Shown here: positions 33,365 to 43,800 of the stretch, piece by piece
Numbering within the stretch: position 1 is the stretch's first letter
Layout of the letters: each line of letters begins with the position of its first letter
Source of the DNA: Neoalteromonas arenosi
Lineage (GTDB): Bacteria; Pseudomonadota; Gammaproteobacteria; Enterobacterales; Alteromonadaceae
Direction of reading: 5' to 3'
NCBI RefSeq assembly: GCF_030362855.1
Contig: NZ_JAUCBP010000007.1
Span: forward strand, 496,675-560,674
DNA length: 64,000 nt
The notes under the pieces: model-generated
Databases searched by the model: none
Seen by the model: only the letters and a program-made list of their open reading frames with translations
Told to the model about the DNA's origin: nothing
Program-made: the position numbers and the translations under genes

Positions 33365-34236
33365 TGTCAGTTTTAATTAATAAAGATACTAAAGTTATCT
33401 GCCAAGGTTTCACTGGTGGACAGGGTACGTTTCACTCTGAGCAAGCCATTGCATATGGCACGCAAATGGTTGGTGGTGTTACACCAGGTAAAGGTGGTAC
33501 TGAGCACTTAGGTCTGCCTGTATTTAATACAGTACGCGAAGCAGTAGAAGCAACTGGTGCAACAGCAACAGTTATCTACGTACCAGCACCATTCTGTAAA
33601 GATTCAATTGTTGAAGCTGCAGACGCAGGTATTGAGTTAATCGTATGTATCACTGAAGGCATTCCAACGCTTGATATGCTTTATGTGAAAGAATACGTTG
33701 AGTCAAAAGGCGTGCGTATGATTGGTCCTAACTGTCCAGGCGTTATCACTCCGGGTGAATGTAAGATCGGTATCATGCCTGGTCATATCCACAAGCCAGG
33801 TAAAGTTGGTATCGTGTCGCGTTCAGGTACATTGACTTACGAAGCGGTTAAACAAACGACTGACGAAGGCTTTGGTCAATCTACGTGTGTTGGTATTGGT
33901 GGTGATCCTATTCCAGGTTCAAACTTTATCGACGTACTACAGTTGTTCCAAGATGACCCACAAACTGAAGCGATCGTTATGATCGGTGAAATTGGTGGTA
34001 CTGCAGAAGAAGAAGCTGCGGCATTCATCAAGGAGAATGTAACTAAGCCAGTCGTATCTTACATTGCAGGTGTTACTGCACCTCCAGGTAAGCGTATGGG
34101 TCACGCTGGTGCAATTATCGCTGGCGGTAAGGGTACTGCAGATGAGAAATTTGCTGCATTAGAAGCGGCAGGCGTTAAAACGGTTCGTTCACTTGCTGAC
34201 ATCGGTGCAGCTCTGCGCGAAGCCACGGGTTGGTAA
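33364..34236 (+). CDS. sucD: Succinyl-CoA synthetase alpha subunit SucD
   Basis: The 290-residue alpha subunit binds CoA and carries the phosphohistidine intermediate. Visible landmarks are the Rossmann-like CoA-binding [15 protein letters not shown], the [12 protein letters not shown] segment and the phosphorylated histidine in [15 protein letters not shown]. It overlaps sucC by one base and is followed by a strong terminator at 34253, which ends the TCA block. Confidence 0.98.
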   Translation: MSVLINKDTKVICQGFTGGQGTFHSEQAIAYGTQMVGGVTPGKGGTEHLGLPVFNTVREAVEATGATATVIYVPAPFCKDSIVEAADAGIELIVCITEGIPTLDMLYVKEYVESKGVRMIGPNCPGVITPGECKIGIMPGHIHKPGKVGIVSRSGTLTYEAVKQTTDEGFGQSTCVGIGGDPIPGSNFIDVLQLFQDDPQTEAIVMIGEIGGTAEEEAAAFIKENVTKPVVSYIAGVTAPPGKRMGHAGAIIAGGKGTADEKFAALEAAGVKTVRSLADIGAALREATGW

Positions 34237-34252
34237 CCAACCTAAGAATGTT

Positions 34253-34280
34253 AAAAAGCCCGCTCAATGCGGGCTTTTTT
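34253..34280 (+). terminator. Intrinsic terminator after sucD
   Basis: AAAAAGCCCGC pairs with GCGGGCTTTTT around TCAAT, with a final T-run. The strong GC stem lies 17 bp after the sucD stop. Confidence 0.93.
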
Positions 34281-34373
34281 GTGGGCGCTATGGAATGTTT
34301 AGCGTCGCAATGACCCCAATGCATAATTGTGTCACATCGGCTTTTTGTGCAGTAAATGTTAACAAAAATCGTA

Positions 34374-34387
34374 TGAATACGTATGCA
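34374..34387. promoter_or_regulatory. Operator-like motif TGAATACGTATGCA, copy 1
   Basis: A near-perfect even palindrome centred on CG (only one base breaks the symmetry), which is the usual form of LacI-family operators. It lies 109 bp upstream of an identical copy. The two could bind one repressor by DNA looping, or act independently. Confidence 0.6.
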
Positions 34388-34482
34388 AAACGGCGCATTC
34401 AAATATCTAAGGATGTGATTAAATTTTAATTAAAACATGCACTTATGAAATTTATGTTAACAGGCTGTAAAAAGTTACATTT

Positions 34483-34496
34483 TGAATACGTATGCA
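34483..34496. promoter_or_regulatory. Operator-like motif TGAATACGTATGCA, copy 2
   Basis: Identical in all 14 bases to the copies at 34374 and 40675. Five bases separate it from the candidate -35 box of the receptor promoter (34502), the same distance as at the second receptor. Confidence 0.7.
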
Positions 34497-34501
34497 TGTT
34501 A

Positions 34502-34530
34502 TTGAGCTATTAACAACTTGTCCCTACCAT
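34502..34530 (+). promoter_or_regulatory. Candidate promoter of the first TonB-dependent receptor
   Basis: TTGAGC (34502-34507), 17 bp, TACCAT (34525-34530). The hexamers are imperfect, but the -10 hexamer and its distance from the operator are exactly repeated at the second receptor (40694-40722), which supports the call. Confidence 0.5.
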
Positions 34531-34622
34531 CGACGCTGAATTAAAACAGGCCTAGTGTATCTGTACGCACATTTGCGAGGCACAACACATAAGGTCGATT
34601 CACACACAGGAACGGGACACCT

Positions 34623-37406
34623 ATGAAGCAATTCAAACCAAATCTAATCAAAGCGGCTTTATTGTCGAGCGGCTTTGCTTTCACGTCAGGCCATGCGCTT
34701 GCGCAACAAGAAGCGCCAGCCGCTGACGAAGCCGATTACGAAGTTATTCAAGTATCGGGTATTCGCGGTAGTTTACAACGCGCTCAAGCGATTAAGATGG
34801 ATAATACATCTATCGTTGAAGCACTTTCTGCTGAAGACATTGGTAAATTACCAGATACCAGTATCGCTGAATCACTTGCGCGTTTACCTGGTCTTGCTGG
34901 TGAGCGTCGTGACGGTCGTACGTCTGGTCTATCGATTCGTGGTTTTAACGAAAACTACATCGGTACGTCACTAAACGGTCGCGAATTGCTAGGTATGGGT
35001 GACAACCGTGGTGTTGAATTTGACTTATATCCTTCTGAAATCGTTGCTAACGTGCTGGTTTACAAAACGCCAGATGCGTCATTAATGGCACAAGGTATCG
35101 GTGGTACTGTTGATTTGCAGACTATCAATCCTCTTGGTAAAGAGCGCACGATTACGTTTAACGGTTTGATAGAGCAAAACGGTAAAGATTCAGCAAACCC
35201 TGACTTTGACGATCAAGGTCACCGCTTCGCACTTAACTTTGTCGATAGTTTTGCTGACGATACAATTGGTGTAGCACTTACTATCGCATCTATGGAATCG
35301 CCAAGCCAAGAGGAGCAATTCCGTGGTTGGGGTTACACTAATGCAAACCCGGATCGCGCAGCAGCCGGCGTGACAGTGCCAGAAGGCACACAAATTTTAG
35401 GCGGTCATGACTCTTTCGTTCGCTCTGCAATGATGGAGCGTGACTCGATAGCAGCCGTTGTAGAGTGGGCTCCAAGTGATGACCTAACAGTTAAGTTGGA
35501 CGCTCTATACATCGACTTTAAAGAAGACAAAGTATTCCGTGGCCTTGAAGAAGGTGGTGCCGAGTGGGGAACACAAAACTACACTATCGAAGAAGTTCAA
35601 AATGGCTTGGTTACTCGTGGTACTTTTGCTGACTTCTTCTCGGTAATCCGCAACGATGCAGAAAGCAAAGAAGCAGAGCTTACAACACTGGGTCTTAATG
35701 TAGAGTACGCCATCGATGACAACTGGGTAGCGACTTTTGATTTCTCTACAGGTGATGTTGAAAAGACTATCACGAACATTGAGAGTTATTCTGGTGTAGG
35801 TCGTGCTGGTACTGACGGTCGTCCGTCTATTGCTCGCTCTTGGACTATGACTCCTCAAGGCGCCGTGTACAGTGACCATCCAACACTGCCAACGCTTGAT
35901 TACACAGATCCAAGCCTTATTCGATTAGCCGGTCCTCAGGCATGGGGCAACCCTTTATTCGGTAGTGATTCACAGGACGGTTTCGTAAACCAACCAATTT
36001 TTGATGAGTCACTGGATACATTCCGTGCGGAAATTCAAGGCTATCTTGATTATGGTGTGATTTCTGGCGTTGAAGCTGGTGTAGTTTACTCAGACCGCAG
36101 CAAGTCAAAAATTAACAATGGTGCTTACCTGACCGCGCCTGAATACCCTGGAGATGGTCCTATTCCTTCTGTATTGGGTGTGGCAGATCTTGGCTTTATC
36201 GGTATCAATGGTGTACTAGCGTACGATTCACTCGGCTTATTCAACAGTGGTTACTACACGGCTAATGATGCGGCATTGGTACAGAATGATCGTTTTGGCG
36301 ATACTTATAAAGTTGAAGAAGAACTGCTGACGTTCTACACCAAATTCGATTTGGAAGCGGACTTAGGCGATACGTATTTACGTGGTAATTTTGGCATCCA
36401 AGTTATCGACGTTGACCAAAGCAGTAGCGGTTTCAGCACTACCTCAAATGCGCAAGGTTTCACCGAAGCTGCACCAGTGGACGGTGGCGCTAGTTACACT
36501 AGCGTATTACCAAGCTTAAACTTAAGCTTAGAAGTAGCGGAAAATCAATATATTCGCACGGCGCTGGCACGTGTTGAAAGCCGCCCACGTATGGACGATA
36601 TGCGTCCTAACGCACAGGTTTCTTTCGCATTTAATGATAACCAAATTACCAACCCGAACCCTGAAAACGGTCCTTGGAGTGGTAGCGCAGGTAACCCTAA
36701 CTTACGTCCATTGGCGGCTAACCAGTTTGACTTAAGCTATGAAAATTACTTCGCCGATAGTGGTTTCTTTGCTGTTGCTTTCTTCTTGAAAGACTTGCGC
36801 AATTGGCACCGTGATTCAAGCTTGCTGGCTGACTTTGAAGCTGTGTATATTCCAGGCTTCCACCAAGGCTCAGAAGGTCAACTTCCTGCGACTTTCCAAG
36901 GTTTAGTTAGTGCCAAAGAAGATGGACTAACGGGTACGGTACAAGGTTGGGAAATTCAAGCTAGCGTGCCATTTGACGTATTCCACGATAGCTTAGAAGG
37001 CTTCGGTATGTTTGCTAGCGCAACATTTATGAATGGTCACTTGGACGATGGTACTCGCGTGCCAGGGCTATCTGATGAAGGTTATCAGCTAACCGCATTC
37101 TATGAAAAGGCTGGCTTCGAGTTCCGTGTATCAGGTCGTAAACGTTCAGATTTTACTACCGAAACACGTGGTTTGAGTTTGTCTTTGGTAGAAACTGTTG
37201 ACCAAGGCGGTGAGCTTTGGGATGCGCAGATTGCTTATGACTTTAGCGAGTCGGGTATCGAGATGCTTGAAGGTTTACGTGTAACGCTTCAAGGTCAAAA
37301 CTTGACCGATGAAGACACTACACAAACCAATGCTGATGCACGTGAAGTTACTCGTTATCAGTCATTTGGTCGTAACTTCCTGTTGGGCTTCAACTATACT
37401 TTCTAG
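34623..37406 (+). CDS. TonB-dependent outer-membrane receptor (TonB-Xanth-Caul type), probably for glucans
   Basis: A 927-residue outer-membrane transporter. A signal peptide (about 1-27, ending ALAQQ) precedes a TonB-box-like segment (YEVIQVSGI), the plug domain (about 60-190; DIGKLPDTSIAESLARLPG, LSIRGFNENY) and a 22-strand barrel ending in the aromatic residue of LLGFNYTF. No SusD-like partner is present, as usual in gammaproteobacteria. The substrate is inferred to be a starch-type oligosaccharide from the shared operator and the nearby pullulanase and amylase genes. Two terminator-like hairpins follow, before the halogenase genes. Confidence 0.88.
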   Translation: MKQFKPNLIKAALLSSGFAFTSGHALAQQEAPAADEADYEVIQVSGIRGSLQRAQAIKMDNTSIVEALSAEDIGKLPDTSIAESLARLPGLAGERRDGRTSGLSIRGFNENYIGTSLNGRELLGMGDNRGVEFDLYPSEIVANVLVYKTPDASLMAQGIGGTVDLQTINPLGKERTITFNGLIEQNGKDSANPDFDDQGHRFALNFVDSFADDTIGVALTIASMESPSQEEQFRGWGYTNANPDRAAAGVTVPEGTQILGGHDSFVRSAMMERDSIAAVVEWAPSDDLTVKLDALYIDFKEDKVFRGLEEGGAEWGTQNYTIEEVQNGLVTRGTFADFFSVIRNDAESKEAELTTLGLNVEYAIDDNWVATFDFSTGDVEKTITNIESYSGVGRAGTDGRPSIARSWTMTPQGAVYSDHPTLPTLDYTDPSLIRLAGPQAWGNPLFGSDSQDGFVNQPIFDESLDTFRAEIQGYLDYGVISGVEAGVVYSDRSKSKINNGAYLTAPEYPGDGPIPSVLGVADLGFIGINGVLAYDSLGLFNSGYYTANDAALVQNDRFGDTYKVEEELLTFYTKFDLEADLGDTYLRGNFGIQVIDVDQSSSGFSTTSNAQGFTEAAPVDGGASYTSVLPSLNLSLEVAENQYIRTALARVESRPRMDDMRPNAQVSFAFNDNQITNPNPENGPWSGSAGNPNLRPLAANQFDLSYENYFADSGFFAVAFFLKDLRNWHRDSSLLADFEAVYIPGFHQGSEGQLPATFQGLVSAKEDGLTGTVQGWEIQASVPFDVFHDSLEGFGMFASATFMNGHLDDGTRVPGLSDEGYQLTAFYEKAGFEFRVSGRKRSDFTTETRGLSLSLVETVDQGGELWDAQIAYDFSESGIEMLEGLRVTLQGQNLTDEDTTQTNADAREVTRYQSFGRNFLLGFNYTF

Positions 37407-37420
37407 TTAAGTCATTAAGT

Positions 37421-37453
37421 GCGACGCTAGGTTAAACTAGCGTTGCAGTTTTT
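37421..37453 (+). terminator. Intrinsic terminator after the first receptor
   Basis: GCGACGCTAG (37421-37430) pairs with CTAGCGTTGC (37437-37446) in a 10-bp stem with one G-T pair, around GTTAAA, then AGTTTTT. It lies 15 bp after the receptor stop. Confidence 0.75.
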
Positions 37454-37466
37454 CTGGGATTTTTAT

Positions 37467-37501
37467 AAAACCACTGGGCTAGCTCTATGTGGTTTTTTTT
37501 T
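37467..37501 (+). terminator. Second terminator-like hairpin directly before the first halogenase gene
   Basis: AAAACCAC (37467-37474) pairs with GTGGTTTT (37489-37496) around a 14-base loop, within a run of ten T (37492-37501). Its T-run ends 5 bp before the ATG at 37507, so the gene has no Shine-Dalgarno sequence. It may serve as an attenuator for the halogenase genes. Confidence 0.65.
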
Positions 37502-37506
37502 AAATT

Positions 37507-38994
37507 ATGCAAAATACAATTAAAAAAGTAGTGGTTCTCGGCGGAGGTACAGCGGGTTGGTTATCTGCGGCGTTGTTGCAGAAGATTATTGGCCCAAGTA
37601 TCAGTATTGAATTGGTTGAGTCAGAAGATATCGGTATTGTTGGCGTAGGTGAAGCAACGATACCGCCGATCCGCCACGTAAACCAAGTGCTGGGCATACC
37701 AGAGCATGAGTTTCTCAAACAAACGAAAGCAACTGCTAAATTAGCAATCCGGTTTGAAGGTTGGCTTCGAGAAGGTGAAAGTTACTATCATACCTTTGGT
37801 GCGCCGGGCAAAAGTATGGCATTTTGCCACTTCCACCACTTTTGGCAGCGAGCACGATCTCTGGGACATAACTCTGATCTATGGTCTTATGATCTCAACT
37901 ATCTGGCCGCAGAGGCGGGTAAGTTTGCACCTATAAACAGTAAAGACTCTATCATTGAACTGCCTTTTGCCTATCATTTTGATGCGGCCTTGTACGCTCG
38001 CTATTTGCGTTCAATCAGTGAGCAGCTGGGAGTGACGCGAACAGAGGGTATTGTTGAGCAGGTACAGACGCATGAGGATGGCTCTATTCAATCTTTGCAG
38101 CTCAAAGACGGTAAAGTAATCGAGGGAGACTTCTTTATCGATTGTTCCGGCTTCCGCGCTTTGTTGATTCAGCAGAAGCTCGGTGTGGGTTACGACGACT
38201 GGAGCCATTTATTGCCTTGTGATAGTGCGATAGCCGTGCCATCAGAAAGACATGAAAAGACCGCGCCATTTACCCGTTCAATTGCGCGCCCAGCAGGTTG
38301 GCAATGGCGTATTCCGCTGCAGCATCGCAATGGCAATGGACATGTGTTCTGTAGTCGTTATATGTCTGAAGATGAAGCCACGCATACTTTGATGTCCAAC
38401 CTCGACACTCAGCCGATAGGTGAACCTCGTACGGTTAAATTCACGACCGGCAGACGCCGTAAACAGTGGCACAAGAATGTAGTGGCTGTAGGATTATCGA
38501 GTGGCTTCTTAGAACCATTAGAATCAACTAGTATTCACCTTATTCAGTCGGCAATTACGCGCTTAGCACAGTACTTCCCGCACGATGGGGTAAAGTCCGC
38601 AGCTGTCGCTGAATACAATCAACAGTCGGAAACGGAGTATCTGCAAATTCGCGATTTTCTTATTTTGCACTACATTGCCAATGAACGAAAAGGTATGCGG
38701 TTTTGGGACGATATTCGCGAGTTACAAGTACCAAGCTCACTGACACACAAAATGGCATTGTTCGAACAAACGGGTAAGCTCGATCGCGAGGGAAATGATT
38801 TGTTCTTGGAAAGCTCTTGGTTACAAGTGTTATTGGGACAGGGTGTTGAACCTAAAGACTACCATCCAATCGCCAATGGCATGTCAAAAGAGCAGTTGAT
38901 TCAGATGCTTGAGTCGATCCAAAAGGTCAAGCAAGAGCCCATTGCGAAATTGCCTACCCATGATGATTATATCAATGGCATGTGTGCTCGCTAG
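37507..38994 (+). CDS. Flavin-dependent tryptophan-halogenase family protein 1
   Basis: A 495-residue FAD-dependent monooxygenase-fold protein of the tryptophan halogenase family. It has the FAD loop VVLGGGTAGW, the conserved lysine that channels hypohalous acid (Lys78, in ATAKLAIRFEGW), the halogenase signature WxWxIP (Trp265, Trp267, Pro270) and the EPLE motif at 336-339, so it seems catalytically complete. The natural substrate is unknown: relatives recur beside TonB-dependent sugar receptors with no tryptophan pathway nearby. It lies 100 bp after the first receptor and abuts the second halogenase. There is no ribosome-binding site; the start is fixed by the family N-terminus. Confidence 0.87.
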   Translation: MQNTIKKVVVLGGGTAGWLSAALLQKIIGPSISIELVESEDIGIVGVGEATIPPIRHVNQVLGIPEHEFLKQTKATAKLAIRFEGWLREGESYYHTFGAPGKSMAFCHFHHFWQRARSLGHNSDLWSYDLNYLAAEAGKFAPINSKDSIIELPFAYHFDAALYARYLRSISEQLGVTRTEGIVEQVQTHEDGSIQSLQLKDGKVIEGDFFIDCSGFRALLIQQKLGVGYDDWSHLLPCDSAIAVPSERHEKTAPFTRSIARPAGWQWRIPLQHRNGNGHVFCSRYMSEDEATHTLMSNLDTQPIGEPRTVKFTTGRRRKQWHKNVVAVGLSSGFLEPLESTSIHLIQSAITRLAQYFPHDGVKSAAVAEYNQQSETEYLQIRDFLILHYIANERKGMRFWDDIRELQVPSSLTHKMALFEQTGKLDREGNDLFLESSWLQVLLGQGVEPKDYHPIANGMSKEQLIQMLESIQKVKQEPIAKLPTHDDYINGMCAR

Positions 38995-39009
38995 TTGAGG
39001 ATTGACGTT

Positions 39010-40506
39010 GTGCGTAAAGTAGTAATTCTAGGTGGCGGCACAGCAGGTTGGATGGCTGCGAATTTGATGGCTACTCTGCTACCTAAAGAAGCCATTCAAG
39101 TTACCCTAATTGAGTCACCGGATATTGGTATTATTGGTGTGGGTGAGGGCTCAACCCCTACTTTAAAACGCTTCTTCACCTTGTGTGACATCGCTGAATC
39201 AGAGTGGATGCCTGCGTGCAACGCGACTTACAAAGTTAATATCCGTTTTGCCGGTTGGAGTCCTCAATCAGGCATAGAGAGTTATAGCCACCCCTTTATT
39301 TCACAGGTAGATACATTTACTGAGCGCGCGTTTGAAGTCAATTGTCATACGCGGCGCTTGGGGTTAAACACCCACACTAAACCCGAAGATTTTTTGCTTA
39401 ATGGGGTACTTGCGCAGCAGCAAAAGGGGCCCATTACACCAGAGAGTTTTCCGTTTCGCATGGAGTATGGGTATCACTTCGACAGCTATTTACTGGGTGC
39501 TTTTCTGCGCGATAAAGCAAAGAGCAAGGGCATTGGGCACGTAGAAGGCGAAGTGGTTGATGTTCAGCGCCACAACAATGGTGATATCGCCACGCTTAAA
39601 CTCAAAGGTGGCCAAACTATTAGCGCAGACTTTTTCATCGATTGTACTGGCTTTGCAGCAGTGTTAATTCAAAAAACGTTGAATGTGCCGTTTCAGTCTT
39701 TTGCTAATAATCTATTTAATAATGCCGCAGTGGTCATTCCAACGTCTGCCCAAGCAATACCGGCAGTAGAAACACGCGCAACCGCGCTAAGCCATGGATG
39801 GTACTGGCAGATCCCGCTGCAAAATCGCACCGGTAATGGTTATGTCTACAGTGATTTATTTGTCACTGCTGATGATGCTGAGAAGGAACTTCGGACTACC
39901 CTGGGCGTCGCTGATGATGTAGAGGCGCGTCACCTTAAAATGCGAGTGGGGCAGTTACAACAACATTGGGCCCACAACTGTTTAGGGTTAGGTTTGTCAC
40001 AAGGGTTTATTGAGCCACTAGAGGCTACCGCATTGCACCTGGTTCAAGTGTGTATTGAGATGTTTATCGACAAGTGGCAAACCGGTAACTTTACTGCTCA
40101 GCATCGCGATGTCTTTAATCAACAAATGAGTAAACGTTTTGAACACGTTCGCGATTATATCGTTGCGCACTACAAATTAAATACACGCAACGACTCTGAA
40201 TATTGGCGAGCTAACCGAGAGAACAACCAGTTTTCCGATTCTCTTGGACATATTCTCAATGCGTGGTTCACCAAGCAAGATCTGCGACAAGAAATTGAGC
40301 GTCAACAATTAGAAAGCCATTTTGGCTCGGTATCCTGGCATTGCTTATTATCAGGGTATGGTGCATACCCAAAACTGGCGGCTGAACAGCCGGGTAAGGG
40401 GGACTTGTACCATGAACAGGGGATTGAAACATTCCTCCAAGGTTGTGCACTCAATTTCCAACCTCACGCCCAGAATTTACAACAACTTGTTCACCGAATA
40501 ATGTAA
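39010..40506 (+). CDS. Flavin-dependent tryptophan-halogenase family protein 2
   Basis: A 498-residue paralogue of the preceding protein, clearly diverged. Motifs present are VVILGGGTAGW, Lys75 in ATYKVNIRFAGW, WxWxIP (Trp264, Trp266, Pro269) and the FIEPLEA segment. GTG 39010 is chosen because GAGG lies 9 bp before it and MRKVVILGG is the family start; a TTG directly after the previous stop (38995) would add five residues. The 15-bp gap shows one operon with protein 1. No flavin reductase gene, which a halogenase needs as partner, lies in the window. Confidence 0.86.
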   Translation: MRKVVILGGGTAGWMAANLMATLLPKEAIQVTLIESPDIGIIGVGEGSTPTLKRFFTLCDIAESEWMPACNATYKVNIRFAGWSPQSGIESYSHPFISQVDTFTERAFEVNCHTRRLGLNTHTKPEDFLLNGVLAQQQKGPITPESFPFRMEYGYHFDSYLLGAFLRDKAKSKGIGHVEGEVVDVQRHNNGDIATLKLKGGQTISADFFIDCTGFAAVLIQKTLNVPFQSFANNLFNNAAVVIPTSAQAIPAVETRATALSHGWYWQIPLQNRTGNGYVYSDLFVTADDAEKELRTTLGVADDVEARHLKMRVGQLQQHWAHNCLGLGLSQGFIEPLEATALHLVQVCIEMFIDKWQTGNFTAQHRDVFNQQMSKRFEHVRDYIVAHYKLNTRNDSEYWRANRENNQFSDSLGHILNAWFTKQDLRQEIERQQLESHFGSVSWHCLLSGYGAYPKLAAEQPGKGDLYHEQGIETFLQGCALNFQPHAQNLQQLVHRIM

Positions 40507-40674
40507 ACAAAATGTAAATTAAAGTTTGGGTTTTGCATTGATATATGACAAACCGCTCATTTACCGTTCTGGTTCAATCTGAATCCCATAGTTGAAATTT
40601 ATTGCAATATATCAATGAGTTAATTGGGATTTGTTGATTACCCCAGATGTAAAGTAAAAGTTAATAAATTTAAT

Positions 40675-40688
40675 TGAATACGTATGCA
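40675..40688. promoter_or_regulatory. Operator-like motif TGAATACGTATGCA, copy 3
   Basis: Identical to the two copies before the first receptor. It lies five bases before a candidate -35 box, matching the spacing at 34483. Confidence 0.7.
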
Positions 40689-40693
40689 GATCG

Positions 40694-40722
40694 TTGTAGG
40701 GCGCGGGCTGTGGGCGTACCAT
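40694..40722 (+). promoter_or_regulatory. Candidate promoter of the second TonB-dependent receptor
   Basis: TTGTAG (40694-40699), 17 bp, TACCAT (40717-40722). The -10 hexamer and the operator-to-promoter distance equal those before the first receptor even though the surrounding DNA is unrelated. Confidence 0.5.
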
Positions 40723-40807
40723 GAGGTGATTATTAAAATAAGGTGAAATTTTATCTGGCGCTGCTAAATAAACCATCACTTTTTTAACAACTTCAACGGG
40801 ACAACAC

Positions 40808-43800
40808 ATGCAAAAATTCAAACCCAGTTTGATAACAGCTGCACTGGTAGCCAGTGGCTTGGCATTTGCCAGCTCGCCACTGTACGCGCAAGAAGCTGAG
40901 ACCCCCGATACACCGGAGGACGAAATTGAACGCATTGAGGTACGAGGATTTAGTACAAGCTTAATCCAATCACTCAATCAAAAGCGTTTCGGCGATACCG
41001 TTTCTGAGCAATTGTCGGCGGATGACTTGGGCGGTCTGCCCGACGTGTCCATGGCTGATGCACTGACGCGACTTCCCGGTATTTCCGCAGTGAGAACCGG
41101 TGGTCAGGCTGCAGAAATCAACATTCGTGGTTTATCGGGTGGCTTTGTATTCTCAACTTTGAACGGTCGCGAGCAGGTTTCTACCAGTGGAACTCGTTCA
41201 ATTGAGTTTGATCAATACCCTTCAGAATTGATTAACTCTGCAGCGGTCTACAAGTCGCCGAAAGCATCGCTCATCGAAGGTGGTGTGGCAGGTACCGTTG
41301 AGTTGCGCACAGCAAGTCCCTTATCAAACGACGAAGATCATACATTCAATGTGAATGTACGTGGTATGTTTAACGATCGCGCTGATGAGGTTCCTGACGG
41401 TGAAGAGTTCGGTCATCGCTTAAGCTTCTCTTACCAAGGTAAGTTTATGGATGACACCTTAGGTGTTGCGTTGGGTTACGCACGTTTGTATCAGCCGAGC
41501 ACAGCAGTGCAGTTTATCGGTCTTGCCTACAACGACGTAACTGACGTTGATGGCGTATACACCAATGCCGAGTGTGCAGATGAAGCAATTGCACCGAACT
41601 GTGAATTGATCAGTGAAGGTTTTGAAATGCAACACAAAGGCGGGGAAGAAACCCGTGACGGCTATGTTGCTGCAATTGAGTGGGCGCCCGTTGATAACTT
41701 TACTTTAAAAGCGGACGCGTTTATCAGTAAATTCGATTCAGAAGCATTTGCGCGTGGTTTCCGGGTCAAGCTGGGCGGATTGGCAACATCAATCACCAAT
41801 CCTGTTGTGGTTAATCGCAGTGTAATAGGCGGAACCTTCACTCGCACGGCTGATAGTTTTACCCGCGTTGAACTAGTGAACGATGATAACCAAGACTTTG
41901 ACCAAGTAGAAAGCTACGGTATTAATGGTGATTGGGATATCAATGACGACTGGTCAATGCAATTTGATATTTCACTGTCTAAAGCTGAAAGTGATTTCCG
42001 CAATGGTCTGTTGTGGTCTTTGGTAGGCGAAGATGCCAATGTAGCTAGTCCGCGCTTTGATGAAAACATTTCGATTTCATATTTACTCAACGGCCTAGAC
42101 TTGCCAGACGTCGCATTCAACCAAACCGGTTTGTTTACCGATATCGACCGCGTTATGGTGAGTAAGTACGGTATTTATCCTTTCCAAAATGAAGACGAGT
42201 TAGATGCGTATCGCTTGGATTTCCAATATGCGTTGGATTTAGGCATTTTCTCAAGCCTTGAGTTTGGTGCGCGTTATTCGGACCGCGAGTACAGCAATGA
42301 CCGTTCGGTATTTGAGTATGGTAATGATGGCGCGTTCTCAGCTAGTCAGCCACCGTTGCGCTTAACGCAAGATATGGTTGAAGTTGTTAATTGGGCGGGG
42401 GACTTCAGTTACTTCCCGAGTTATCTATCTATTGACCTGAACTCGGCATTGAATGCATGGTTCCCATCAGGTGTACCACAACCCGTCCAAACCTGGGGCC
42501 CAGGCGCTGCTGGCGTAATTAACGGTCCGGGTACTGGACCTTCGACGGCATGGTCAGTACAAGAAAGCGGTGATGTTTTTGAAACTGTTAATTCAGCGTA
42601 TTTCATGGCAAACATCGATACCGAAATCGGCGATTTACCGGTTACCGGTAATATCGGTGTGCGTTATGTAAGTACGAAACAATCTGCGACAACATTACAA
42701 CGTGCTACGAGCTTTATCGACGATCCTGAAACAGGTGTTTCTATTGAAGTCAGTGATCCGACAAAAGGTGCACAAAACATTACCGATGATGCGGGTCTGA
42801 TTAACAACTTCTATCGCCCAGACATCATTTCACATGAATACTCGGATTTATTGCCTAGTATCAACTTGAACTTCTCATTAACCGATAATTCGCAATTGCG
42901 TGTTGCTGCGGCGAAAGTAATGGCGCGTCCTGATATTGATCGTTTAGCAGCTAATGCATCGACCAATGTTGAGCAAATTTCAGCAATTCAGGATCGTGAT
43001 AGCGGCGAGATTATCTTGTCAAAACAGTTTGCTGAAGTGACAGGTTCTGCGCGTAACAGCCCGTTCCTAGAACCTTTCTATGCGAATCAATTTGATATTT
43101 CTTACGAGTATTACTTTGAAGAGACAGACGGTGCATTTATAGCTGCTTTGTTCTACAAAGACATTGAATCGTTTATTCAAAATGTCGCCATTGATCCCTA
43201 TGACTTCGAAGCCAATGGCATTATCGTGCCAGACGAGGTTCAAGTACCGGTCTTCCTAGAACCTGAATTTACAGGGCAAACTCCTGAGCTGGCGCGCGAC
43301 GCCAACGGTGACCCAATATTCGTTACCGTTCCAACCGAAAATGGTGCCTACAATACGGCTATCAATAATGCGGAAGGCGGTTATATTCGCGGTCTAGAAT
43401 TGGCTTATACGCAAATCTACAGCATGTTACCCGGCATGTGGTCTGGCTTAGGTTTAAGTGCTAGCTACTCATACACTGAGAGTGAAATTCAGCTTGCAAC
43501 CGGTAACGGAGTATTTTCTAGTCGCTTACCGGGTCTATCAGAAAACGTTGCACAGTTAACAGTATTCTGGGAGTACGAAGGGTTTGAAACGCGTTTAAGC
43601 GGACGTTTCCGTGATGAGTTCGTTTCTGAACAGGTGGCAGTAAACGACCAAACTGTAAACTTCGACTCAGAGCTCGTTGTTGACTATCAAGCGTCTTATG
43701 AAATTAATGACAACATGAGCGTGCTATTCCAGATCAACAACTTAACAGATGAGCCAACCCGCAGTTATTTCAGCTCGCAAGAGCAAACCGGCACCATCCA

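Larger units (their letters stand above)
34281..34622. promoter_or_regulatory. Regulatory region of the first TonB-dependent receptor
   Basis: No gene is seen in these 342 bp. They contain two identical copies of the 14-bp operator-like motif (34374 and 34483), a candidate promoter at 34502-34530 and a leader of about 85 bases ending in a GGAACGGGACACCT ribosome-binding region before the ATG. Confidence 0.6.
40507..40807. promoter_or_regulatory. Regulatory region of the second TonB-dependent receptor
   Basis: A 301-bp AT-rich gap. It contains an 11-bp inverted repeat (CATTGATATAT at 40536-40546 and ATATATCAATG at 40607-40617), one 14-bp operator-like motif (40675) and a candidate promoter (40694-40722). 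No reading frame of note lies in it. Confidence 0.55.

Noticed and set aside
37507-40506. Halogenases as part of a secondary-metabolite gene cluster
   Set aside because: No PKS, NRPS, tryptophan-modifying or resistance genes are nearby; the neighbours are sugar receptors and glucan hydrolases.
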